Assembly (NCBI GenBank): GCA_026989045.1
Contig: JALSJY010000031.1
Location: 1 to 5,087 of the forward strand
Direction: 5' to 3'
DNA length: 5,087 nt
Source: Hyphomicrobiales bacterium
GTDB lineage: Bacteria; Pseudomonadota; Alphaproteobacteria; Rhizobiales; Devosiaceae
This document shows, piece after piece, positions 1-5,087 of this stretch. How positions within the stretch are numbered: the stretch's first letter is position 1; the number at the start of each line of letters is the position of its first letter. The notes under the pieces were generated by a model, which saw only the letters and a program-made list of their open reading frames with translations, was not told where the DNA came from and did no database searches. Position numbers and translations under genes: made by a program.

Positions 1-33
1 ACAACATTTACCGCAGGAGTTACACGCTTTCAT
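1..33 (-). CDS. N-terminus of a CxxCxxCC (YkgJ-type) cysteine-cluster protein, partial
   Basis: The reverse strand from base 33 reads MKACNSCGKCC before leaving the window. The cysteines at positions 4, 7, 10 and 11 form the CxxCxxCC signature that opens many members of the YkgJ-type putative zinc- or iron-chelating family, which often start with M-K-x-C-N-x-C-G-K-C-C. The ATG at 31-33 is chosen because it places this signature at the usual distance from the N-terminus. Its upstream sequence has only a weak Shine-Dalgarno-like AAAGA. The gene is divergent from the dehydratase gene, with repeat-rich DNA between them. Only 11 residues are visible, so the assignment rests on the cysteine pattern alone and no function can be given beyond probable metal binding. 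Confidence 0.55.
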   Translation of the reverse strand, partial: MKACNSCGKCC

Positions 34-96
34 TGTTTGATTGTCTTTATATCGATGAAAGGCTCTAAAATAGTCTATCTAGCGGTATTTTTATAG

Positions 97-127
97 CCCA
101 CCCCCCCTCTTTTTCGCTGTTTTGTAT
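97..127 (-). repeat. C-tract dispersed repeat, copy 1 (intergenic)
   Basis: This 31-bp stretch aligns without gaps to 2056-2086 (27 of 31 identical) and 2801-2831 (27 of 31 identical). The shared pattern is CCA, a run of 7-9 C, about 5 T, CG, three variable bases, then TTTGTAT. Here the C run is 7 bases and is interrupted by T before one more C. Read on the minus strand in the frame used by the other two copies it would encode YKTAKKRGGGL followed at once by a stop. Stops also precede it, so this copy is non-coding. It lies about 64 bp upstream of the minus-strand cysteine-cluster gene. Confidence 0.8.
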
Positions 128-220
128 ATTTATTAGATTACAAATCATACAAAAAGATAGGAGTGACATGCCGTTGAGTTAGACCTAAGCAACTGATTTA
201 TAATAAAAATAATACTCCTC

Positions 221-240
221 ATACTGGTGAATACCAGTAT
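221..240. repeat. Perfect palindrome, 8-bp stem, inside the MITE-like element
   Basis: The arms ATACTGGT (221-228) and ACCAGTAT (233-240) are exact reverse complements around the 4-base loop GAAT. The sequence is of the ACTGG/CCAGT type seen in dispersed palindromic repeats of many proteobacterial genomes. It lies 32 bp before a second perfect palindrome and probably forms one bipartite repeat with it. Confidence 0.75.
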
Positions 241-272
241 CCATTTACGATCAGGCGATGTTTCAACCGTGG

Positions 273-292
273 ATTGCGGTCTTCACCGCAAT
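273..292. repeat. Perfect palindrome, 8-bp stem, ATTGCGGT type
   Basis: The arms ATTGCGGT (273-280) and ACCGCAAT (285-292) are exact reverse complements around the loop CTTC, followed by GACGAG. The combination of GGATTGCGGT and ACCGCAATGACG is a familiar form of dispersed intergenic repeat in proteobacteria. There is no T-run after it, so it is not a convincing intrinsic terminator. Confidence 0.75.
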
Positions 293-384
293 GACGAGCT
301 AATAACTAGACTATGTTGAACCCGCAAAAACAATGACTTGTAGCTTAATTCAACGGCATTGAAGGGGGTGACAAATTTATTATT

Positions 385-420
385 GTAAACCCATGCTTGC
401 CTGATGCATGCTGGTTTTAC
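385..420. other. Imperfect hairpin in the leader of the dehydratase gene
   Basis: The bases can pair as GTAAA (385-389) with TTTAC (416-420), CC (390-391) with GG (413-414), and CATGC (392-396) with GCATG (406-410). This gives 12 pairs, with T415 and CT 411-412 bulged and a 9-base loop. It ends 15 bases before the Shine-Dalgarno sequence of the dehydratase gene. It could be a leader structure, an operator-like inverted repeat, or another repeat remnant; nothing in the sequence distinguishes these. No T-tract follows it, so a terminator is unlikely. Confidence 0.35.
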
Positions 421-449
421 ATATCTATGTTCAACAAGGAGAATAAGAA

Positions 450-740
450 ATGCCAATATCACGAGCTAGCAAAGAAGTAATCCAAACGTTCTTAACGCAA
501 AATACAGACTGGGTTCTTAAAGAAAATAAACTCCATAGAGAATACCAATTTAAGAACTTTGTTGAAGCTTTTAGTTTTATGACTCAAGTTTCTGTCATTG
601 CTGAATTACAAAACCACCATCCTGAATGGTGCAATGTTTACAATAAAGTTGTGATTGATTTAACAACACATGAGGCTAACGGGATTACTGAACGTGATTT
701 TTTATTAGCAATAGAAATGGAACGTATTGCATCTAACTAG
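450..740 (+). CDS. phhB: Pterin-4a-carbinolamine dehydratase (4a-hydroxytetrahydrobiopterin dehydratase)
   Basis: This 96-residue cytoplasmic enzyme dehydrates 4a-hydroxytetrahydropterin, made when aromatic amino acid hydroxylases turn over, to the quinonoid dihydropterin so that the cofactor can be recycled. The family signature is intact: E52, H56-H57-P58-E59-W60, N62-V63-Y64-N65-K66, T73-H74-E75 and the late D83 (in TERD). H56, H57 and H74 have the spacing of the three active-site histidines of the mammalian enzyme (61, 62, 79). The length is normal for the family, so the gene looks complete. The ATG at 450 is supported by AAGGAG at 436-441 with 8 bases between. No phenylalanine hydroxylase is next to it, so the substrate source is not shown by context; stand-alone bacterial members are common and some have unclear roles. 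The symbol is given by family, not by operon context. It is convergent with recD. Confidence 0.9.
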   Translation: MPISRASKEVIQTFLTQNTDWVLKENKLHREYQFKNFVEAFSFMTQVSVIAELQNHHPEWCNVYNKVVIDLTTHEANGITERDFLLAIEMERIASN

Positions 741-756
741 GATTTTTAGCAGGTTT

Positions 757-2706
757 TTACAACATATCCGCTATTCTTGTGGCTTTCACCATCTCCGTCT
801 TAACCCCAGCATTTAAAACCGCGTCACTTGCCACGATATTCACCTGCTCTTTTGCGCGTGTTATCCCTGTGTAGATCAATTGTCTGGTAAGTAGAGGCAT
901 AACTTCGTGTGGTAGTACTAATAACACTTGATTAAATTCTGAGCCTTGGCTTTTGTGAATGGTCATTGCCCATGTGGTCTCATGAGCAGGTAGTCTTACG
1001 GGGGCATAGCTTTTGAACTCCCCTTCTTCACTGCTCGGAAAATACACTTTCGTCTCACTGTTTCGAGTTAGTGTGATGCCTGTATCGCCGTTAAATAAAC
1101 CTTTGCTGTAACTGTTTTGGGTAATCATTACGGGACGACCGTGGTACCAATTTTGTGCTTGCGCTTGACCAAAACTCGCTCGCTGCCTAATTAAGCCTTT
1201 TTTAGCCAATGATGTTTCTATGCGTGTGCTTAATGTGGTGCTTCCGTTTAAGCCTCGGCGTAGCGCGCAAAGAATTCTGTATTCATTGAAAGCTTTGAAT
1301 ATCTCGGTGATAGTTGAATTAGGGCTATTTAAAATCTTGAAATAGTTATCCCACGGGGCGGTTAAATCATTGGGGAGTTGCTTGCCTGCTAAGATGCTTG
1401 GCGAGAGTAGATTACAGTCTATCTTTGTTTCGTCTTTTAGCGTTTCAAGTAAGGTTTTGCTGTCTCCTTTATTGGCTGTTAGGGCTAGTTGACCGATTGT
1501 ACTGCCTTTTTTGAAGCGGTAGTTTTTTTGTAGGGTGACTATGTGAGTTTGCCGAGTTTGAGACTCCAAATTCCCATCTAGATTCTCCCCCCTCCCTAGC
1601 CCTCCCCCCGCTGGGGAGAGGGGATTTTTTTCTTTATTGCTTAGATTGTTGTTTATATTGTTGTTTATATTGTTGTTTAGACCTTCGCACATATCAGCGA
1701 ATACTGAGCCTGTTTCTACCGATGAGAGTTGGTCTTTATCACCGATTAGGATGAGTTTGGCGTGTCGTGGCACGGCTTCAATGAGTTTTGACATCATGGC
1801 AATATCAATCATTGAGGCTTCATCAACTAACACCACATCAGCATTGAGTGGGTTATTGCAGTTGTGTTTGAATATTACTTTTTCGGGTATGAAGCCTAGT
1901 AATTTATGCAGGGTACTGGCTTGTGTTGGCATCTGTGCTTTCACATCATCTGACAATTCTAGCTTATTTTGTACCTCACTAATGGCATCTAACATTCTTA
2001 TGGAGGCTTTGCCTGTTGGGGCGGCTAAAAGGATATTTAAGTGATTATTATTTAACCCACCCCCCCCTTTTTTCGATGATTTGTATTTAGAAGCACCCTG
2101 CAAGTTATGTAGCTCAATCAACAAAGCTAAAATCTTTGTAATGGTTGTCGTCTTCCCTGTACCTGGACCACCTGAAACGATTAAAAACTGATTCTGCAAA
2201 GCGTGTTCTGCAGCTACTTTTTGCCAATCAATTTCATCATTTTTGTTCTCACTATCACTTGCATCTATATTTGATGAAAAATAATGGCTTAAGCGTTCTT
2301 GCGCCCAATCTTCATCTAGCTCTGCAATTTCTAAACGTGATTTGATTTGTTCTGCCAATTGTTGCTGATATTGCCAATAGCGTCTTAAATACAAATAGCC
2401 ATTGTCTAATATTAACGGTTTGTAATCCCCTGCTTCACCTACCACGTGAGTTTTTAATAATTCTTCTTGTTGAGCCGTGCTACATTCAATCGCAATTTGA
2501 CCTTCGCGGGTGTGTTGGCTGATTTCTAGCGTGCAGTGTTTTAGGATTGGGTTTTTCTCGCCACTATTTTGATCACCATTCAATTCGTGCAGTAAGTCTG
2601 AAAGTTGATGATCTAGCGCTTCGTAAGTTTTCTCCTCTCTCGGCGGATATGCTTCATTTGTTGGTGGATTGTCAGCAAATAAATCCATTGTTAATTGTTC
2701 ACTCAT
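757..2706 (-). CDS. recD: RecBCD enzyme subunit RecD (exodeoxyribonuclease V alpha chain)
   Basis: RecD is the 5'-3' superfamily 1B helicase motor of RecBCD. The helicase motifs are all present: Walker A GGPGTGKTT (179-187, K185), motif Ia AAPTGKAS (228-235), STLHKLLG (264-271), motif II DEAS (295-298), motif III GDKDQL (322-327), NYRF with R397, NGDTG (539-543), TIHKSQGSEF (582-591) and motif VI YTGITRAK (612-619, R617). The N-terminal 165 residues match the usual RecB-contacting region in position. At 649 residues it is about 40 longer than E. coli RecD (608). The excess is explained by two repeat-derived inserts: residues 206-221 (SKYKSSKKGGGGL plus Asn) between motifs I and Ia, and about 343-387 (Asn-rich, then NPLSPAGGGLGRGE) between motif III and NYRF. 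No catalytic motif is broken. The ATG at 2706 starts 13 bp after the recB stop with no strong Shine-Dalgarno, suggesting translation coupled to recB. A second Met lies at residue 7. Confidence 0.96.
   Translation of the reverse strand: MSEQLTMDLFADNPPTNEAYPPREEKTYEALDHQLSDLLHELNGDQNSGEKNPILKHCTLEISQHTREGQIAIECSTAQQEELLKTHVVGEAGDYKPLILDNGYLYLRRYWQYQQQLAEQIKSRLEIAELDEDWAQERLSHYFSSNIDASDSENKNDEIDWQKVAAEHALQNQFLIVSGGPGTGKTTTITKILALLIELHNLQGASKYKSSKKGGGGLNNNHLNILLAAPTGKASIRMLDAISEVQNKLELSDDVKAQMPTQASTLHKLLGFIPEKVIFKHNCNNPLNADVVLVDEASMIDIAMMSKLIEAVPRHAKLILIGDKDQLSSVETGSVFADMCEGLNNNINNNINNNLSNKEKNPLSPAGGGLGRGENLDGNLESQTRQTHIVTLQKNYRFKKGSTIGQLALTANKGDSKTLLETLKDETKIDCNLLSPSILAGKQLPNDLTAPWDNYFKILNSPNSTITEIFKAFNEYRILCALRRGLNGSTTLSTRIETSLAKKGLIRQRASFGQAQAQNWYHGRPVMITQNSYSKGLFNGDTGITLTRNSETKVYFPSSEEGEFKSYAPVRLPAHETTWAMTIHKSQGSEFNQVLLVLPHEVMPLLTRQLIYTGITRAKEQVNIVASDAVLNAGVKTEMVKATRIADML
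1584..1624 (-). repeat. G/C-rich hairpin repeat encoding NPLSPAGGGLGRGE within recD
   Basis: This C/G-rich block is very unlike the surrounding AT-rich gene. CCCT+CCCC (1600-1607) can pair with GGGG+AGGG (1613-1616 and 1619-1622) around a CCGCT loop, with AG bulged. On the coding strand it reads NPLSPAGGGLGRGE (residues 361-374). Similar peptides turn up in unrelated proteins and false ORFs of many proteobacterial genomes because they translate a common dispersed repeat; this is from memory. It replaces the variable loop between helicase motif III and the NYRF motif of RecD and keeps the frame open. Confidence 0.65.
1645..1680 (-). repeat. 12-bp tandem repeat, three units, coding (NNNI)n in recD
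   Basis: The unit ATTGTTGTTTAT occurs at 1645-1656 and 1657-1668 exactly, and at 1669-1680 with its last base changed to G. The coding strand reads LNNNINNNINNN (RecD residues 343-354). Because the unit is a multiple of three, gain or loss of units would change the length of the linker without a frameshift. It abuts the G/C-rich hairpin repeat on its C-terminal side, so together they form the second insert in RecD. Confidence 0.9.
2056..2086 (-). repeat. C-tract dispersed repeat, copy 2, in frame inside recD
   Basis: It aligns without gaps to 97-127 (27/31) and 2801-2831 (26/31). The plus strand has C8 (2060-2067) followed by T6. The coding strand gives KYKSSKKGGGGL (RecD residues 207-218), almost the same peptide as copy 3 in RecB and in the same reading frame. 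It lies between helicase motifs I and Ia, where RecD proteins usually run straight from the Walker A helix into the strand preceding AAPTGKA, so it reads as an insertion into a loop. Three Asn codons follow it. Confidence 0.85.
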
Positions 2707-2719
2707 GATGCTTTACCCA

Positions 2720-5087
2720 CTATTGACATACTAATAAAGGCGCCATAAATAAGCCATCTAATGCCGTAATTAATGCTAGGCTGGGCTTATTATAATAAAT
2801 GCCACCCCCCCCCTTTTTCGTGGTTTTGTATTTTTCTGCAGGGAGCATCCCACGTATAAAGAGGTAATAAGCACCTCCGCTATGCGTCTCCCAACTATAC
2901 CCTGCTACACGCTTTTTAAGGTAACGATGCAGTGCCACGCTGTAGAGCAAATACTGCAAATAGTAATGTGAATCTGCCATGGCTGTCATCAAACTTTCTT
3001 GGCCATAATCGGGCAAGGAATTAGATTTATAATCGACAATATAATAAAGACCATTATGCTCAAAAATCAGATCAATAAAGCCTTTAAGATAACCCTCGAC
3101 TTGTTCAAAACTTAAGCTATTTACAGCATCACGCAATAATTGATCTTCTTGTGGTAAGTATTTGAATAGTATTTGTTTTAAGTCATCAATTTGTAAGCGT
3201 TCAAGCGGTAGATAAAACTCCATTTCATCAAGGCGTTTTTCATGGCTTAACTGCTCTAAACTAAAGCCTTCAAACAGTTCCGTTTGCAAAGAATTTTCCA
3301 TTAACAAGGCTGCAGATGTTTGGTGCTTTCCATCAAAGCCCCACTTACTCAAAATACTAGAGATTATTTCCGACTGTTCATTCACAGGCACAATGAAATC
3401 CAAGTTTTCATATATTTCATGCAGGGCAGTACCTGCTGTTGAGCCGCGAGGGAATTCATCTTCGGCTTGCTCATTGCTCGCACTCGGCACATTGGAATCA
3501 TGGTCAGGAGATTCTGCATGCGCGCCAGCAGTCAAACCACTAAAGCTGGTGACTTGTGCTTGAGATTTTATTTCTGCACTAAAGCTTTTTGCACTTAGAT
3601 TTTGCTCTATTTTGGGTGTTTGATAACGCTCATTCAAATCGCTAGAAAAATCACTAAAGCTATTAAGACTTATCCTTCCCTCTCCTTCTTCAACTAATTT
3701 ATCTAGCTTCACCTTATACGATGAGAAGAAATTAGCTTTTTGCTCTTTTGCCGCTTTTGAATTTCCCGAGGGTATTGTCTCACCGTCACTTAATAACCAA
3801 CCTAATGCCGTTCTATCTGGGTTCATATTGATTGCTTCAGTAAAGGTAACCACGGTGCATTGGTATTTTGCACGCGTTAATGCCACGTATAATAAACGCG
3901 CTTCTTCTGCCTTTTCTTCTGCTATTTTGATTTTTTTATGTTCATCGGCATTGCTTGAACCAATCTCTAAACAGGCGCTATCATCTTGATAAAAACTAAA
4001 GATACTGTCTTTGAACGATGCGCCACTCATGCCTACAAAAGGCAAATAGACAATCGGATATTCCAAGCCTTTGGATTTATGAATGGTGACAATTTTTACC
4101 AAATTCGCATCGCTTTCTAAACGTAACTCTTTTTCAGAACCGTTCGCTTCTTTTTGTTGCTGTTGTAACCAGCGCAATACCTCTTCCATATTGAGTGAAA
4201 ACTGTTTGCTTTGGTGATGAATAAGCTCAGACAAATGTAAAACATTGGTTAAACGACGCTCACCATCAGGGTACGCCAATAAGCGTTGATGGATAGTTTC
4301 AGACGTCATCAAACTTCGCATCATCGGTAAGAAGCCTTGTTTTTTCCATTGAAAATGCCAATTTTGTATTTTTAGCAAAACATCTTCCCACGCATGACTA
4401 TCCTCATCAAAAGCTAATAAATCTTCAGATTGATAGCCAAGTAACTCGGTGACTAATGCACGGCGCACTTCATCTTCGCGTTGCGGTTCAACAATCGCAG
4501 TAAGCAAATGCAAAACCTCTCCTGCCTCATGCGTTTCGTAAATACTGTCTTTACTGCTTTGAACACTGGCAATGCCTCGCTGATTTAGCGCCTGTTTTAT
4601 TAAGTCTCCCTGTGTGTGCGAGCGAATTAAAATAGCGATATCGCCGCCCATAATGGGCGAGTCTCCAATTTTGGCTCCACCTTTATCAGTATCAGCATCA
4701 GCAGCACTATTTAAAAGTGATGCGATCTCGCCAGCCACAGCATTGGCAATATCCTTACGAATATCCTCTACTTTCGGCTTCTCTTCACTCCTCATTTCAC
4801 TCGGAACATAATTCCACAACCGTAAAGGGCTGACATTATTAGGCGTGATAAGTTTGTCGCTTACGCGATCTCCAGCATCGACTGTTTGATACTCTATTCC
4901 TTTATCCATAAACGGATTATCAGACGAGGCATAAAGTGCATTAAACGCTGATATTAAATCAGGATGCGAGCGCCAGTTTTTATCCAAAGTATATTGCTGT
5001 GAGGCATCTTTCTTAGCGCCAAGATAGGTGTGAATATCCCCGCCACGAAAACTATAAATAGCCTGTTTAGGGTCACCCACAAAGAAC
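2720..5087 (-). CDS. recB: RecBCD enzyme subunit RecB, C-terminal two-thirds (5' end beyond window)
   Basis: RecB supplies the 3'-5' superfamily 1A helicase and the only nuclease domain of RecBCD. The visible part enters just before helicase motif III; numbering from the GTG at 5080, it shows GDPKQAIYSFRG (2-13), NWRS (35-38), TIHKSKGLEYP (332-342) and LLYVALTRAK (396-405). A variable linker (about 470-545) leads to the nuclease domain with H554 (in TALHEIYE), D670 (in KGFIDLIF), D683-Y684-K685 and the following YLQYLLYSVALHRYL segment. These correspond to the E. coli catalytic H956, D1067, D1080 and K1082. The GTG is not the start: the frame stays open to the window edge (FF precedes V) and it encodes the Val of the usual VGDPKQ motif, so about 390-400 residues are missing compared with E. 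coli RecB. The last 40 residues contain a repeat-derived insert, EKYKTTKKGGGG (749-760), between YLFIRGM and GIYYNKP, which are normally close together. It is followed 13 bp later by recD. Confidence 0.97.
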   Translation of the reverse strand, partial: FFVGDPKQAIYSFRGGDIHTYLGAKKDASQQYTLDKNWRSHPDLISAFNALYASSDNPFMDKGIEYQTVDAGDRVSDKLITPNNVSPLRLWNYVPSEMRSEEKPKVEDIRKDIANAVAGEIASLLNSAADADTDKGGAKIGDSPIMGGDIAILIRSHTQGDLIKQALNQRGIASVQSSKDSIYETHEAGEVLHLLTAIVEPQREDEVRRALVTELLGYQSEDLLAFDEDSHAWEDVLLKIQNWHFQWKKQGFLPMMRSLMTSETIHQRLLAYPDGERRLTNVLHLSELIHHQSKQFSLNMEEVLRWLQQQQKEANGSEKELRLESDANLVKIVTIHKSKGLEYPIVYLPFVGMSGASFKDSIFSFYQDDSACLEIGSSNADEHKKIKIAEEKAEEARLLYVALTRAKYQCTVVTFTEAINMNPDRTALGWLLSDGETIPSGNSKAAKEQKANFFSSYKVKLDKLVEEGEGRISLNSFSDFSSDLNERYQTPKIEQNLSAKSFSAEIKSQAQVTSFSGLTAGAHAESPDHDSNVPSASNEQAEDEFPRGSTAGTALHEIYENLDFIVPVNEQSEIISSILSKWGFDGKHQTSAALLMENSLQTELFEGFSLEQLSHEKRLDEMEFYLPLERLQIDDLKQILFKYLPQEDQLLRDAVNSLSFEQVEGYLKGFIDLIFEHNGLYYIVDYKSNSLPDYGQESLMTAMADSHYYLQYLLYSVALHRYLKKRVAGYSWETHSGGAYYLFIRGMLPAEKYKTTKKGGGGIYYNKPSLALITALDGLFMAPLLVCQ
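2801..2831 (-). repeat. C-tract dispersed repeat, copy 3, in frame inside recB
   Basis: It aligns without gaps to 97-127 (27/31) and 2056-2086 (26/31). The plus strand has C9 (2805-2813) followed by T5, the longest uninterrupted C run of the three copies. The coding strand gives KYKTTKKGGGG (visible RecB residues 750-760), matching copy 2 in RecD residue for residue apart from two Ser/Thr exchanges. It splits the conserved end of the nuclease domain between the YLFIRGM strand and the GIYYNKP segment, a turn of variable length in RecB proteins. Confidence 0.85.

Larger units (their letters stand above)
168..359. mobile_element. MITE-like element with terminal inverted repeats, no transposase
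   Basis: The left end ATGCCGTTGAGTTA (168-181) and the reverse complement of the right end (346-359, ATGCCGTTGAATTA) match at 13 of 14 bases, giving a 192-bp unit with no coding potential. The flanking bases are also similar as direct repeats: 156-167 and 361-372 both end in GGxGGTGAC/GGAGTGAC-like sequence and agree at 9 of 12 positions, which could be an eroded target duplication. The tip weakly resembles the terminal repeats of IS4-family elements as I remember them (ATGCCGATCAGTTA), and a 10-13 bp duplication would suit that family, but the link is tentative. The element contains two palindromes, described separately, and sits directly upstream of the dehydratase gene. Confidence 0.5.

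Noticed and set aside
121..153. Inverted TTTGTAT / ATACAAA (121-127 and 147-153) as a possible palindromic end of the C-tract repeat
   Set aside because: The matching arm is absent beside the other two copies, so it is not part of the repeat, and AT-rich 7-mers pair easily by chance.
397..427. Possible sigma-70 promoter for the dehydratase (TTGCCT at 397-402 with TATCTA at 422-427)
   Set aside because: The spacing of 19 and the weak -10 box are poor, and other weak pairings are equally possible, so no promoter is called.
1637..2044. Open frame of 135 codons on the plus strand
   Set aside because: It lies wholly antisense to recD, starts within the tandem repeat, and its hydrophobic N-terminus is only the reverse reading of the Asn-rich repeat. 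It shows no recognisable family.
2145..2345. Open frame of 66 codons on the plus strand
   Set aside because: It is antisense to the conserved RecD helicase region, including the Walker A segment, with no family resemblance.
4645..4659. Small perfect hairpin CGCCCA-TAA-TGGGCG within recB
   Set aside because: The encoded segment (IGDSPIMGGDIAIL) matches the ordinary form of this RecB region, so it is most simply coincidence in coding sequence and not an inserted repeat.
4685..4702. Three ATCAGY hexamers in recB
   Set aside because: The run is too short and falls in a variable Asp/Ala loop (ADADTD). It could be minor slippage but is not a distinct feature.
4614..4811. Open frame of 65 codons on the plus strand
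   Set aside because: It is antisense to recB, and its composition is the shadow of the recB coding frame.
5078..5080. GTG as a start codon for recB
   Set aside because: It encodes the Val of the conserved VGDPKQ helicase motif in the middle of RecB, and the frame continues open to the window edge.
1..5087. CRISPR array, tRNA, rRNA, toxin-antitoxin or a defence island
   Set aside because: No regularly spaced repeats, RNA gene signatures or defence genes were seen. RecBCD degrades foreign linear DNA, but this is its ordinary housekeeping locus.

Overview
The window comes from a moderately AT-rich bacterium, most likely a gammaproteobacterium. The gammaproteobacterial-type RecB/RecD pair, the short pterin dehydratase and the palindromic intergenic repeats all fit this, but no feature fixes the genus. 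The dominant content is the 3' two-thirds of recB followed by a complete recD, both on the minus strand. They encode two subunits of the RecBCD helicase/nuclease (exodeoxyribonuclease V), which processes double-strand breaks and degrades linear DNA. A recC gene is expected upstream of recB, beyond the right edge, but cannot be seen here.

Layout from left to right. Bases 1-33 (minus) are the first 11 codons of a CxxCxxCC (YkgJ-type) cysteine-cluster protein that leaves the window. Bases 34-449 are a gene-free divergent intergenic region crowded with repeat DNA: one copy of a C-tract repeat (97-127), a MITE-like element with 14-bp terminal inverted repeats (168-359) that contains two perfect 8-bp-stem palindromes, and an imperfect hairpin just before the ribosome binding site of the next gene. 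Bases 450-740 (plus) encode a complete pterin-4a-carbinolamine dehydratase. It ends tail-to-tail with recD (757-2706, minus) with 16 bp between stop codons and no visible terminator. A 13-bp gap separates recD from recB (2720-5087, minus, 5' truncated by the window edge).

The most noteworthy signal is not a new gene system but repeat DNA inside the two Rec genes. A 31-bp C-tract repeat occurs three times without gaps: once in the intergenic region, once in recD and once in recB. In both genes it lies in the same orientation and reading frame and encodes nearly the same peptide, KYK(S/T)(S/T)KKGGGG, placed in a loop between conserved motifs. RecD carries a second low-complexity insert made of a 12-bp tandem repeat (NNNI/NNNL peptides) joined to a G/C-rich hairpin repeat encoding NPLSPAGGGLGRGE. 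This resembles the Rickettsia palindromic elements, which also insert in frame into proteins. It additionally places uninterrupted 8-9 base G tracts in recD and recB, where single-base slippage would truncate the protein.
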